Source of the DNA: Brevundimonas sp. UBA7506
GTDB lineage: Bacteria; Pseudomonadota; Alphaproteobacteria; Caulobacterales; Caulobacteraceae
DNA: 64,000 bases
Assembly: GCF_002479495.1 (NCBI RefSeq)
Contig: NZ_DLNQ01000005.1
Location: forward strand, 109,203-173,202
Direction of reading: 5' to 3'
Part shown: positions 1 to 8,820 of the stretch, one piece after another
Layout: every line of letters starts with the position of its first letter
Numbering within the stretch: the first letter of the stretch is position 1
Program-made: the position numbers and the translations under genes
Notes under the pieces: generated by a model
What the model was told of the DNA's origin: nothing
The model's database searches: none
The model's input: the letters and a program-made list of their open reading frames with translations, nothing else

Positions 1-71
1 GCGAGGCCCGCCGCATCGGCTTCCAGCTGAATGAAATGGTGATGAAGACCAACCCGCAGCCGGCCGCATAG
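1..71 (+). CDS. C-terminal tail of an upstream protein (partial)
   Basis: An open frame that begins at base 3 enters from outside the window and ends at the TAG at 69-71. The tail is about 22 residues, reading EARRIGFQLNEMVMKTNPQP and two alanines. It is too short to assign a family. The GC-rich codon choice and the following intergenic repeat are consistent with a true gene end. Confidence 0.45.
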   Translation, partial: EARRIGFQLNEMVMKTNPQPAA

Positions 72-74
72 AAC

Positions 75-208
75 CGTCATCCCGGCCCAGCGGCGCAAGC
101 CGCGCCGAGCCGGGACCGCCAAGGACGCGGCGGTTTGCCGTTAGCCGAGGTCAGGCGGCTGTGCTTCCGGCGCTCCCGGATAAGGGCTGCGCCCTTTCCG
201 GGATGACG
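75..208. repeat. Intergenic inverted-repeat element with 11-bp perfect ends
   Basis: CGTCATCCCGG at 75-85 is matched by its exact reverse complement at 198-208. The ~112-bp interior holds further GC-rich dyads. It fills the gap between the upstream gene tail and the proline iminopeptidase stop. Terminal inverted repeats, ~134 bp length and no coding capacity fit a dispersed palindromic or MITE-like repeat. The transcript could fold and end both converging genes. Family identity is not established here. Confidence 0.55.
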
Positions 209-227
209 AGGGAGGCGGTGCGACGAT

Positions 228-1202
228 CTAAAGCGTCGCCGCCCAGTCCGTGCCCTTGATCAGGCTGTCGATGATGCCCGGCTCGCTGGAGGCGTGGCCG
301 GCGTCGCCGACGATGTCCAGCTTGGCCTCGGGCCAGGCGCGATGCAGGGCCCAGGCGCCCGAGATCGGCGTCACCACGTCAAAGCGCCCTTGCGCGATCC
401 AGCAGGGGATGTGGCGGATGGTGTCGATGTTCTCGAGAATCCAGTGCTCGCTGTCGAAGAAGCCGCCGTTGGTGAAGTACCAGTTCTCGATCCGGGCGAA
501 GGCCACGGCGAACTCGGGCTCGGCGAACTTGTCCGGCTTGCCCGAGGGGCCCTGGACGCTGACGGTTTCGCCTTCCCAGCTGGACCATGCCACGGCGCAG
601 CGATTGCGCTCGGCGATGTCGTCGCCCAGCAGGCGCTTGTTGTAAGCGGCCATCAGGTCGCCGCGCTCGGCCTCGGGGATGGGGGCGACGAAGCGTTCCC
701 AGGCGTCGGGGAAGATCATCGAGGCGCCATCCTGATAGAACCAGTGCAGCTCCTTCTTGGTCAGCAGGAAGATGCCGCGCAGGACCAGGGCCCGGCAGCG
801 GTCCGGGTGCTTGATGGCATAGGTCATCGACAGGGTCGACCCCCACGAGCCGCCAAAGACGACCCATTTGTCGATGCCCAGCATCTCACGCAGGCGCTCG
901 ATGTCGGCGACCAGGTCCCAGGTGGTGTTGTTTTCCAGCGAGGCGTTGGGCCGCGACAGGCCGCAGCCACGCTGGTCGAACATGACGATGCGGTACTTGG
1001 CCGGATCGAAGTAGCGGCGCATCCCCGGATTGACCGCCCCGCCGGGGCCGCCGTGCAGGACGATGACCGGCACGCCGTGCGGGTTGCCGCTTTCCTCGTA
1101 ATAGATCTCGTGGACGCTGTCGGTCTGCATCCAACCCGAGGCATTGGCTTCCAACTCGGGATAGAGGTCGCGGCGGGGGGTGTCGGTCAAGGGAAACGCC
1201 AT
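228..1202 (-). CDS. pip: Proline iminopeptidase (prolyl aminopeptidase)
   Basis: Predicted cytoplasmic alpha/beta-hydrolase of peptidase family S33 that releases N-terminal proline from peptides. The 324-residue length is typical. HGGPGG (50-55) forms the oxyanion region, the nucleophile is Ser119 in GGSWGS, and Asp275 (GRFD) and His303 (DAGH) complete the triad. DQRGCG follows HGGPGG as in the family. It has no signal peptide. It lies 31 bp downstream of the DUF423 gene on the same strand and could share its transcript. Confidence 0.93.
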   Translation of the reverse strand: MAFPLTDTPRRDLYPELEANASGWMQTDSVHEIYYEESGNPHGVPVIVLHGGPGGAVNPGMRRYFDPAKYRIVMFDQRGCGLSRPNASLENNTTWDLVADIERLREMLGIDKWVVFGGSWGSTLSMTYAIKHPDRCRALVLRGIFLLTKKELHWFYQDGASMIFPDAWERFVAPIPEAERGDLMAAYNKRLLGDDIAERNRCAVAWSSWEGETVSVQGPSGKPDKFAEPEFAVAFARIENWYFTNGGFFDSEHWILENIDTIRHIPCWIAQGRFDVVTPISGAWALHRAWPEAKLDIVGDAGHASSEPGIIDSLIKGTDWAATL

Positions 1203-1233
1203 GTCAGAAATGAGGGGTTTTCAGATTGGCCGG

Positions 1234-1605
1234 TCAGGCGTTGACGATGTGTGAGCGGAACGCCGCGATCGCCAGCACGATCCATCCGCCGATCATCAGG
1301 GTTCCGCCGATCGGAGCGACCATGCCCATGGCGGGCAGGCTGAGCAGGCCGATCATGGCCAGGGCCAGACTGAAGATCAGCCCGCCGCTCGCCGCCAGCC
1401 AGCCGGCGATCCGCGCGATCTTGCCGCCCGCGGTCCAGGTCGCGCAGACGACCGCCAGAACGGCGTGGACCATCTGATACTGGGCGCCCGTGGTCAGCAG
1501 GCTCTTGACCGCCGGACCGGCGCCGTGGGCGGCGAAGGCGCCGAGCGCCACGGCCATGGCCCCGTTGAAGGCGGCGAAGACAAGCAGGTTGCGGTCATGG
1601 CTCAT
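1234..1605 (-). CDS. DUF423 family membrane protein
   Basis: A 123-residue, strongly hydrophobic protein with about four membrane helices. The N-terminal pattern (FAAFNGAMAVALGAFAAHG) and the later GTLMIGGW stretch are hallmarks of the DUF423/YgdD family of small inner-membrane proteins, whose function is unknown. It is divergent from the MFS gene at 1655, leaving about 50 bp for both promoters. Confidence 0.85.
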   Translation of the reverse strand: MSHDRNLLVFAAFNGAMAVALGAFAAHGAGPAVKSLLTTGAQYQMVHAVLAVVCATWTAGGKIARIAGWLAASGGLIFSLALAMIGLLSLPAMGMVAPIGGTLMIGGWIVLAIAAFRSHIVNA

Positions 1606-1654
1606 GCCTAATGTCTAGACCACAACTTTACCGGAGTCTGCTATCGCAGCAGCG

Positions 1655-2815
1655 ATGAAGTCCGCCCCGCGCATGGCCCTGCAATACGTCCTGCTGTTCG
1701 CCGCCAGCGGCGTGACCCTGCCGTTCGCCGGCCTGTGGTTTCGCGAGCAGGGGCTGAGCGGGGCCGAGATCGGCGCCCTGCTGGCCATCCCCATGCTGGG
1801 ACGGGTCGTGACCGGCCCGCTGCTGGCGGTCTGGGCGGACGGGTTCAGATACAGGCGCACGCCGATCGCCCTGCTGGGGCTGGCCATGGCCCTGGGCTAC
1901 GGGGGGGCGGGCCTGGTGCAGGGTTTCGCCGCCTGGGCGGTTTGCTGGTTCGTTGGAGCCACGGCGGCGGCGGCCCTGATCCCGCTCAGCGACGTCATGA
2001 CCTTGCGGGTGGCCAAACGCGAGGGCTTCGACTTCTCCCTGCCGCGCGGCTGCGGCTCGGCGGCCTTCGTGGTCGCCAATATCGGCATGGGGGCCCTGCT
2101 GACGCGCACCTCGCCCGACGTGGTCATCATCTGGATTGCGACGGCGGCGGTTCTGATCGCAGCAACGGCGTGGCGCGTCCTGCCGGCCGAGTCGGTCACG
2201 GATGGTCCCCGCTTGCCGGGGCTGGAACGCTTCAAGGGATTGGGGCGGCTGGTCGTTGACCCTGTCTTCATGGCTGCGGTCTTCGCCATCGGCGCGGTGC
2301 AGGCGGCGCACGCCTTCTACTACGGCTTCTCGGCCATAGCCTGGAAGGCGCAGGGCATTGCCGAGAGCATGACCGGCCTGCTGTGGGCCTTTTCCGTTCT
2401 GGTCGAGATCGGCTTCATGTGGGTGGTCGAGCCGTGGCGACGGCGCGCCGGGATCGGACCGTGGCTCATGCTGTCCATCGGCGCGGGGGCGGCGGTCGTG
2501 CGCTGGACGTTGATGGCCTTCGCGCCGCCGCTGTGGGCGCTGTGGCCGTTGCAGACCCTGCACGCGTTCAGCTTCGCCGCCACCTATCTGGCCGGGGTGC
2601 AGATCGTTGAGCGCCTTTCTCCGCCGGACGATCATACAGCGGCGCAGACGCTGGGCTCCGTACTGTCGGCAGGACTGCTGATCGGCCTGGCGACGGCGGT
2701 GTCTGGGCCCCTGTATGACGCTTTCGGCCTCAAGGGTTATCTGGCCATGGCCGGGTTGGCGGCGAGCGGAGGGCTGGCCGGCGTGGTCGTGCAGATGCGA
2801 CTGAGGAAGGCCTAG
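1655..2815 (+). CDS. MFS transporter, HcaT/MFS_1-like
   Basis: A 386-residue permease with about 12 predicted membrane helices, in the major facilitator subfamily that includes the phenylpropionate permease HcaT. The family N-terminus is visible: the FAASGVTLPFAGLWF helix, a short loop, then GRVVTGPLLAVWAD with the loop motif between helices 2 and 3 (DGFRYRR). The substrate cannot be told from sequence and no catabolic genes are adjacent. Its TAG stop shares four bases (CTAG, 2812-2815) with the stop of the convergent gene. Confidence 0.85.
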   Translation: MKSAPRMALQYVLLFAASGVTLPFAGLWFREQGLSGAEIGALLAIPMLGRVVTGPLLAVWADGFRYRRTPIALLGLAMALGYGGAGLVQGFAAWAVCWFVGATAAAALIPLSDVMTLRVAKREGFDFSLPRGCGSAAFVVANIGMGALLTRTSPDVVIIWIATAAVLIAATAWRVLPAESVTDGPRLPGLERFKGLGRLVVDPVFMAAVFAIGAVQAAHAFYYGFSAIAWKAQGIAESMTGLLWAFSVLVEIGFMWVVEPWRRRAGIGPWLMLSIGAGAAVVRWTLMAFAPPLWALWPLQTLHAFSFAATYLAGVQIVERLSPPDDHTAAQTLGSVLSAGLLIGLATAVSGPLYDAFGLKGYLAMAGLAASGGLAGVVVQMRLRKA

Positions 2816-3405
2816 GCGGCGCTGGGACGGGGCAGGGGCGCCAGGTGACGCGCGATGGCCGAGGCCGCGGTCTTGACCGCCAATTGCACCTTGGCGTTGG
2901 TGACATCGGACGGCGCGCGGATCAGGCCGATGGCGGGCGAGGCCGGGCCGTCCGGCAGGTCGTTCAGAATGCGATAGAGGATATAGCTGCCCGCATCCTC
3001 TTCGGCGTCCGAGGCGGCCACGGCGTTTAGTCCCGCTGCGCTCAGGTCACGGACGATCTCGGCGGTCGGAGCAGTGGCGCGGGCCACGCCGGGGCCGGTG
3101 TGATCCAGCCGGTCGGCCCCGTCCAGACGTCGGTTTTCGGCCCGCATCTGCACGCGGAAGACGCCGGTGTGGGCGGTTCGCCCAACCAGAAGGAGGGCGC
3201 CGCATTCGCCCTTGGCCAGCAGGTCGCTGAGTTGGGCGGCCAGGGCGTCTGCCTCGGCCGAGCCGGCAACGGGCAGGGTGCGGGCGCCGATCGGGTTCCA
3301 GGGATCGCCCGACAGGTCCTCGACCGGGTCCCAGGCCGTGAAGCTCGGGTCCCAGGCGCAGATGGCGATAGCGGGGCGCCGATCAGGGCGAAGCCCGTTG
3401 TCCAT
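2812..3405 (-). CDS. Peptidase C15 (pyroglutamyl peptidase)-like protein, probably non-catalytic
   Basis: About 197 residues from the ATG at 3405; a start ten codons upstream (3435) is also open. Near the C-terminus, DAGSYILYRIL and the later IGLIRAP line up with the family patterns AG(T)xxCNxxxY and GFIHxP. Where family C15 has the nucleophile Cys, this protein has Leu. I infer a catalytically dead or repurposed C15-like fold. The overall similarity is weak and the N-terminal half is not diagnostic, so a plain conserved hypothetical protein is the alternative. It lies about 120 bp downstream of the TipN-like gene on the same strand. Confidence 0.5.
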   Translation of the reverse strand: MDNGLRPDRRPAIAICAWDPSFTAWDPVEDLSGDPWNPIGARTLPVAGSAEADALAAQLSDLLAKGECGALLLVGRTAHTGVFRVQMRAENRRLDGADRLDHTGPGVARATAPTAEIVRDLSAAGLNAVAASDAEEDAGSYILYRILNDLPDGPASPAIGLIRAPSDVTNAKVQLAVKTAASAIARHLAPLPRPSAA

Positions 3406-3521
3406 ATCCAGCAAGGAGTCCACCCTGTGTGACACTAACGCGACAGCGGCCGGAACGGTGCGGTCAAACCCGGCGGAAGGTCAAGCCCGCCGGGGCAAAA
3501 TGTGACAGCTTTGCGGCAAGC

Positions 3522-6092
3522 TTAGCCGAGGTCGCCGATGGCGGCGTCCAGCAGCATGAAGGCGCGGCCCTCGTCGGTCGCCAGTCGCGCCTGCACGTCG
3601 TGGGCGTCGCCGCGGCGCGCCTGATCCTGCATTTCCAGACCGAAGGCGCGGACATAGGCGTCGGCGTCGGCGCGCAGTTCGGCGTCGGCCAGAATGCGGC
3701 GCGAGACGCTGCGCACGGCGGCGGGGGCGACGCGGCGCACGATCTGGCGGGCCCGGTCGGGGTCTTGTGCGGCCAGGGCGCGGGCGGCTTCCTCGATGCG
3801 GGCGCGCGGCAGCAGCGCATTGGGATCGACCCCCATGCGGCGTATGGCGGCGGTGATGCGGTCGGCGAGGGCGGCGGCGTCGACCGGCGCCGCGACAGGC
3901 GCGTCCAGCTCCAGCGGCGCTTCATAGGCCTCCTGATCGTAATCCTTGGCCAGATCGTTCCAGTCCAGGGCCTCGTCCTTGGCGGGCGTCGGCGCGGGCG
4001 GCGCGGCCGGGGGTTCGTCGCCGGTCGGCTCCAGCCGCAGGCGGCCGCGCAGGCCGAAGCCGCGCTCCTTGGGCTCAGGCTTGGGTTCGGGCTTCGGCTC
4101 AATCGGGCGCGGCTTGTAGCGCGGCGTTTCCGGCGCGGCCGCGGACAGCAGGGGCTCGCGGCGGCGGCTTGCCGGCGTGTCGCCCGACACTACGCCCATG
4201 ACGCGGACGGCCTCGGTCAGCATCTCGTAGTTGCGGCGCACGCGGTCCTGGAAACCCGACTCCAGGGCCTCGGTGTCCTCAGCGGCCTTGCGCGAGGCGG
4301 CGGACAGGGCCGACAGGCCGCTCTCGACCGAGGCCCGCACGGCGTTGACGCGGGCGGCGGCTTCTTCCGGCAGGCGGCTGGCGCGGTCGTCCATTTCGGC
4401 GACGACGGTTTCGACCTGGGCCAGAGCGGCGGTCATGCGCTCCAGCGTGCCCTCCAGCCGCTCGATGACCTTCTCGCCGGTCAGATCGACCATGTCGGCG
4501 GTCTGGTTGACGATCTTGCGGGCGCCGTCGATGCGGGCCTCGGCGGCTTCGTCGGCCTTCTGGGCGGCGTCGAACAGGGATTCGCCCAAGCGATCAGCGC
4601 GAATCTGGGCCTGTTCGATGGCGGCGGTGGCGGCGGCGCGCTGCTCCTCGGCGGTGGCCTGCAGGGCCGAGAGGGCGCGGCGGGTTTCCTCGACCAGAAG
4701 ATCGCGGGCCTCGGCGGCCAGGGCCTCAAAGCGGTCCAACGCCAGCTTGGTGGCGTGGTCGAAGCCGTCGGCCTCGCGCTGCGACAGGTCCACCAGGGCG
4801 CGGAACTGATCGGTCACGGCCTCGACCTGGGCCTTCAGGGCGTCGCTGACGTCGCCGCTGGTCTGGGTCAGCTCGCCGGCGGCGCTGCGGGTCAGGGACA
4901 ACTGCTCAGTGAACTGGGCGCGTTGGCTCTCGATCTGGGCCGAGAAGTCTTCCTGATCGGTGCGCAGGGCGTAGGCGGCGGTGACCAGCGACGCGCGCTG
5001 CTGACTTAAGCCTTCCTCGACCGACTGGATCTGCTCGGCGACGCCGGTTCCGGCGGTTTCCAGACGCAGGGTCTGGCGGGCCAGGTCGTCGGCGGCGGCG
5101 CGAGCGGCGTCCTGGGCCTCGCCGGCGGCGGCGGCCAGATCGGCGGCGCGAGCGGCCAAGGCGGCCTCGGCCTCGCGCAGTTGGGTCTGGGCCAGGTCAG
5201 AGGCGTCGACCACCATGCGCGACTGGCGCTCGACGGCGTCGATGACGCCGGTCGCCTGGCTGTCCAGTTGCACGCCGAGGGCGCCCATCTGTTCGCGCTC
5301 GCGGCCCAACTGGTCGGCCAGACGTCGGGCGGTGCGGCCGGCGCTCTCGGCGGCCTCGTTCAGGCGGACGGTTTCCTGAGCCAGGGCCTCGCGCAGCAGG
5401 GCCATGTCGTTGCGGGCGCGTTCGGCGGCCAGGGCCGCCTGATCTATGTCGCCGCGCAGGCTGGTCAGAACCTGACCCGTCTGATGGGCGGCCAGGGCGG
5501 TCGGTCCGACCAGGGACTCGGCCATGTCACGCGCGCGACGGGTCTCAGCCGCCAGATTGGCGCCTTGACGCACGGCGTGGGCCAGCATGATGGCGAGGCC
5601 CGCAGGGGCGAGAGCGATCAGGGCGTAGACGGCCAGCCGCAGCGGCTCCAACTGTACCGCGCCCGATCCGAACTCATAGGCGAACCAGGAGGCCACGCCG
5701 CCGATCCAGAGGGCCGAGGCCAGGCCGGCGATCATATAGGCGTTGCCGCCGGGGCGCGCGGCGGCGGAGCGGCGGCTCGAAGTGGTGGTGATAGGGGCGG
5801 GGTGCGACGTGTCATCGACGACGGCGGGGGGCGCATCGGCCGAAATGGACAGTTCGGGCTGGGCGTGCAGCGCGGCGGCGCGCTCCTCGGCCAGACGCTG
5901 CTCCTCGAGCAGGCGGCGACGACGACGCTCGGACATGGGGCGTTCGGGCTCGAGCGTCCGCTCGAGTTCCAGCGAGTCGTCGGCAGCGAGCGCCGAATCC
6001 TCTTCGGACGTCACAAAGGGACTGGACTCGTCGTGACCCTCGCCCGGTTCCGGGTCGGAGAGGTTGAGCGGCGGCCGATGGCTGGACTTCAT
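3522..6092 (-). CDS. tipN: Large membrane-anchored coiled-coil protein, TipN-like
   Basis: An 856-residue protein. An acidic and charged N-terminal region (1-115) precedes two predicted membrane helices (about 118-138 and 152-172). A very long Ala/Glu/Arg/Gln-rich coiled coil follows (about 180-640), then a Pro/Lys/Glu-rich linker (KPEPKPEP) and a C-terminal helical domain. This architecture and length match Caulobacter TipN, the membrane coiled-coil marker of the new pole that guides polarity and ParA-driven chromosome segregation. Coiled coils are low-complexity, so the assignment rests mainly on architecture and lineage. Alternative: another large apolipoprotein- or KfrA-like coiled-coil protein. 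Confidence 0.6.
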   Translation of the reverse strand: MKSSHRPPLNLSDPEPGEGHDESSPFVTSEEDSALAADDSLELERTLEPERPMSERRRRRLLEEQRLAEERAAALHAQPELSISADAPPAVVDDTSHPAPITTTSSRRSAAARPGGNAYMIAGLASALWIGGVASWFAYEFGSGAVQLEPLRLAVYALIALAPAGLAIMLAHAVRQGANLAAETRRARDMAESLVGPTALAAHQTGQVLTSLRGDIDQAALAAERARNDMALLREALAQETVRLNEAAESAGRTARRLADQLGREREQMGALGVQLDSQATGVIDAVERQSRMVVDASDLAQTQLREAEAALAARAADLAAAAGEAQDAARAAADDLARQTLRLETAGTGVAEQIQSVEEGLSQQRASLVTAAYALRTDQEDFSAQIESQRAQFTEQLSLTRSAAGELTQTSGDVSDALKAQVEAVTDQFRALVDLSQREADGFDHATKLALDRFEALAAEARDLLVEETRRALSALQATAEEQRAAATAAIEQAQIRADRLGESLFDAAQKADEAAEARIDGARKIVNQTADMVDLTGEKVIERLEGTLERMTAALAQVETVVAEMDDRASRLPEEAAARVNAVRASVESGLSALSAASRKAAEDTEALESGFQDRVRRNYEMLTEAVRVMGVVSGDTPASRRREPLLSAAAPETPRYKPRPIEPKPEPKPEPKERGFGLRGRLRLEPTGDEPPAAPPAPTPAKDEALDWNDLAKDYDQEAYEAPLELDAPVAAPVDAAALADRITAAIRRMGVDPNALLPRARIEEAARALAAQDPDRARQIVRRVAPAAVRSVSRRILADAELRADADAYVRAFGLEMQDQARRGDAHDVQARLATDEGRAFMLLDAAIGDLG

Positions 6093-6578
6093 GGGGCGTC
6101 GATCTCGATCACTATTCGCCGGATACGCGGCGAGGGCGCGCGGAGGGATTGAACCCTAGCGGCTGGATCCGGTCGCGCAAAGGCTCGGACGCAGGGATTC
6201 AACGGGAAGATCGGGGATGATCGCCGCTGAAACGGCCGTATCAGCAGTCGCTGGGCGCGGCGACGGTGATGGCGGCGGCGGGCTTGTCCTTGCTGCAGTC
6301 CTGCACGCGCTGGATCTCACGATCAGCGTTGCGCGGGGCGTGCAAATCGACGCCGAACTGCGACAACGCCGCCGCAGCGAGCATCGCAATCAGGCCAGCC
6401 AGCATTTCCAGCAGCATTTGCATGGTCGGCGTTATGACAGACGCAGGGCCGTATTACAATGAGGCGGCAATATGAAGCGGAGCCATTGACCGGCGGTCGT
6501 GGAACGAAAATCGTGGCAGCGTCACTGTAACATCGGACGCTGGGCGGATCGTCACGCGAATCAGACAGCTAAGGCCGC
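6093..6578. other. 486-bp intergenic region with one small candidate gene
   Basis: This gap separates the start of the TipN-like gene (minus) from the start of the PLD gene (plus), so it should hold two divergent promoters. Several short overlapping frames exist; only 6241-6423 (minus) encodes something protein-like. AT content rises at 6440-6480 and 6505-6570, the likely promoter area for the plus-strand gene. I see no convincing -35/-10 pair or strong hairpin. Confidence 0.4.
6241..6423 (-). CDS. Small single-pass membrane or exported protein, unknown
   Basis: A 60-residue frame beginning MQMLLEMLAGLIAMLAAAAL, a hydrophobic segment suited to a signal anchor. A charged middle (HAPRNADREIQ) and an Ala/Pro-rich tail with two cysteines (DCSKDK and a final SDC) follow. 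The composition looks like a real small envelope protein. No good Shine-Dalgarno lies before the ATG, and competing frames overlap on both strands, so it is a candidate only. Confidence 0.35.
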   Translation of the reverse strand: MQMLLEMLAGLIAMLAAAALSQFGVDLHAPRNADREIQRVQDCSKDKPAAAITVAAPSDC

Positions 6579-8051
6579 ATGCACGACCAGGGCGACACTT
6601 ATGAAGGCAGCCTGCTCGATCCCGGGCGCGACTGCTGGCGCGTGGCGACAGCCAGCCGTTTCACACCGCTGATGGAGAATAACGCCTACTTCGACGCCCT
6701 GGCTTCGGCCTTGCAAAAGGCGACGACCTCCATCGTCGTCCTGGGTTGGCAGTTCGACCCGAGGACGCGGCTGGACCCTGAATCCCCGCTGACTGACCGG
6801 CGCGGCGAGATCGGCCATCAGTTGCGGATGCTGGTGCGCGAAAAGCCTGATCTGGACGTGCGGCTGCTGATCTGGAAGTCGCCGTTGCTGATCGCCGCAT
6901 CCCAGGGCTTCTATCCGCACAAGGCCCAGCGCTGGTTCCGCAAGCGCACGGTGGAATTCCGCCTCGACAGCCCCGGCATCCTTGGGGCTTGCCACCATCA
7001 GAAGGTGATCGTCATCGACGACAGGGTGGCCTTTTGCGGCGGCGGGGACATCGCCACGGACCGCTGGGACACCGCCGAGCATCTCGACAACGACCCGCGC
7101 CGCTGCCAGCCGTCCGGCCTGTTCAGCGCCCCCCGGCACGAGGTCATGTGCGTCATGGACGGGCCGGCGGCCAAGGCTCTGGGCGATCTGGCGCGGGAGC
7201 GCTGGTATCGAGCCACCTGGGAACGAACCCTGCCGGACGTGGTCGAGAGCGACCCCTGGCCGGACGGCGTGGAGCCGAGCCTGATCGACGTGCCTGTCGG
7301 CATCGCACGCACCGAGCCGCGCGTTCGAGGGCGGCCCCAGGTGCGCGAGAACGAGGCCCTGCATCTGGAATCGATCCGCAGGGCGAAGCGGCTGATCTAT
7401 CTCGAGAACCAGTATTTCACCTCGCCCGTCATCGCCGCCGCTCTCGCTGAACGGCTGGCCGAGCCGGACGGGCCGGAGGTGGTGCTGGTCTCGACCGGGC
7501 GTAGTCCCAGCTGGTTCGACAGTCTGACGATGGACACGGCCCGCGCAGAGGTCCTGTACCGGCTGGAGCAGGCGGATCAATACAACCGTTTCTTCGCCTT
7601 CAGTCCGCGCACCATCGAGGGCGATCGGATCATCGTCCACGCCAAGATGTCGGTCATCGACGATCGCTTGCTGCGGATCGGCTCGACCAATCTGAACAAC
7701 CGCTCGCAGGGCCTGGATACCGAATGCGACGTGGCCGCCGAGCCGACGACGGAGGAGGGGCGCGAGGCGATCCGTCGCTTCCGCCAGCAATCCATCGGCC
7801 ATTTTCTCGGTATATCGGGCGAGGACTTCGCCCATGCCGAGGCGGTCATGGGTTCGGTCGGGCAGGCGGTCCAGACCTTCGGCGCGGATCGGATGACGGT
7901 GCTGGGCTCGGACCCGCCCAGCAAGGCCCAGCGGATGATCGCCGAATGGCAGCTGGGTGATCCCGGCTCGTCGACGGATGCGTGGCGGCCCTGGAAGCGA
8001 TTGAATCGCTCGCAGCGTCCCCGCCTCAAGGGGCCTCAAACGCCGGGCTGA
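6579..8051 (+). CDS. Phospholipase D-like protein (two HKD motifs)
   Basis: A 490-residue phospholipase D superfamily protein. The first HKD motif is HHQKVIVIDD (H140, K142, D147), followed by a GG-D turn. The second is HAKMSVIDD (H354, K356, D361), followed by GSTNLNNRS. Such enzymes transfer or hydrolyse phosphodiesters through a phospho-His intermediate. Members of this length without N-terminal membrane helices are either cardiolipin-synthase-like or true phospholipases D. No signal peptide is seen. The 3' end overlaps the convergent EEP gene by 16 bp (8036-8051). Confidence 0.88.
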   Translation: MHDQGDTYEGSLLDPGRDCWRVATASRFTPLMENNAYFDALASALQKATTSIVVLGWQFDPRTRLDPESPLTDRRGEIGHQLRMLVREKPDLDVRLLIWKSPLLIAASQGFYPHKAQRWFRKRTVEFRLDSPGILGACHHQKVIVIDDRVAFCGGGDIATDRWDTAEHLDNDPRRCQPSGLFSAPRHEVMCVMDGPAAKALGDLARERWYRATWERTLPDVVESDPWPDGVEPSLIDVPVGIARTEPRVRGRPQVRENEALHLESIRRAKRLIYLENQYFTSPVIAAALAERLAEPDGPEVVLVSTGRSPSWFDSLTMDTARAEVLYRLEQADQYNRFFAFSPRTIEGDRIIVHAKMSVIDDRLLRIGSTNLNNRSQGLDTECDVAAEPTTEEGREAIRRFRQQSIGHFLGISGEDFAHAEAVMGSVGQAVQTFGADRMTVLGSDPPSKAQRMIAEWQLGDPGSSTDAWRPWKRLNRSQRPRLKGPQTPG

Positions 8052-8776
8052 AACTCGAAGTCGATCGCCAGCGGCAGATGGTCCGAAGCGGCCCGCGCCA
8101 GCGGGTGCAGGGGCGTCGTCGCGCCCGTCACCCGGATCTCAGGGCTGACGAAGCAGTGGTCGATGCGGATGGCCGGGAAGCTGGAGGGGAAGGTCTTCAC
8201 CGAAGGCTTCAATCCCAGTTCGCGCTGGGCGTCGGCCAGCCGTCGTGTCAGGGCGTGATAGGGGCGGGTGATCGAGGTGGCGTTGAAGTCGCCGGTCAGG
8301 ATCGTCGGGCCCTTGCAGGCCGGATCGCCCAGCCAGTCCCGTCCGACCAGGGCCGCCGCCTGCAGCCTCTGCTCGCGCGGCACCAGACCCAGGTGGGTGT
8401 TGAAGACGTTCAGGATGGTTCCGTCGAAGTCGATGGCCGACCACAGGGCGCCGCGCGGCTCCAGGCCTCGCAGATTGGGCAGGGTCGGCAGGGCGGCGGC
8501 GCGGATCAGCCGCTCTGGTCGCGCCGTCAGGATGGCGTCGCCGTACAGCTCGGCCTCAATGGTCATGGCCGGATGGAAGCGGAAGCCCATCGAAAGCCGC
8601 TCGGCGATGGCGTGGGCCTGATCGACGCCGTTGGTGCGGGCGCGGCCGACGTCCAGTTCCTGCAGGCAGACGATGTCCGGCTCGAGTTCGGCGATGACGG
8701 CGGCGATGCGCGCCACGTCCAGCTTGCGATCGACGCCGACGCAGCGGTGCACATTATAGGTGACGAGTCTGGGCAT
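8036..8776 (-). CDS. Endonuclease/exonuclease/phosphatase (EEP) family hydrolase
   Basis: A 246-residue EEP-fold protein. The family landmarks are TYNVHRCVG (metal-site Asn), CLQELDV (metal-binding Glu), NTHLGL, LTGDFNA (the GDxN motif) and the C-terminal ASDHLPL (catalytic Asp-His). Its Mg-dependent phosphodiesterase activity could act on a phospholipid headgroup, nucleic acid or inositol phosphate. Enzymes of this group often sit beside cardiolipin-synthase-like PLD proteins, as here, which suggests a lipid role (inference). Confidence 0.88.
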   Translation of the reverse strand: MPRLVTYNVHRCVGVDRKLDVARIAAVIAELEPDIVCLQELDVGRARTNGVDQAHAIAERLSMGFRFHPAMTIEAELYGDAILTARPERLIRAAALPTLPNLRGLEPRGALWSAIDFDGTILNVFNTHLGLVPREQRLQAAALVGRDWLGDPACKGPTILTGDFNATSITRPYHALTRRLADAQRELGLKPSVKTFPSSFPAIRIDHCFVSPEIRVTGATTPLHPLARAASDHLPLAIDFEFQPGV

Positions 8777-8820
8777 GGGTCCTTATCGGCGCGGTCGATC
8801 CCGCAGCCTGTCTATACGGC

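Noticed and set aside
1611..1620. ATGTCTAGAC, similar to the hut palindrome, between DUF423 and MFS genes
   Set aside because: Only a partial match that lacks the closing bases and lies far from the hut genes.
3429..5009. 526-residue plus-strand frame opposite the TipN-like gene
   Set aside because: Gly/Val/Gln-rich antisense translation of an Ala/Glu coiled-coil gene.
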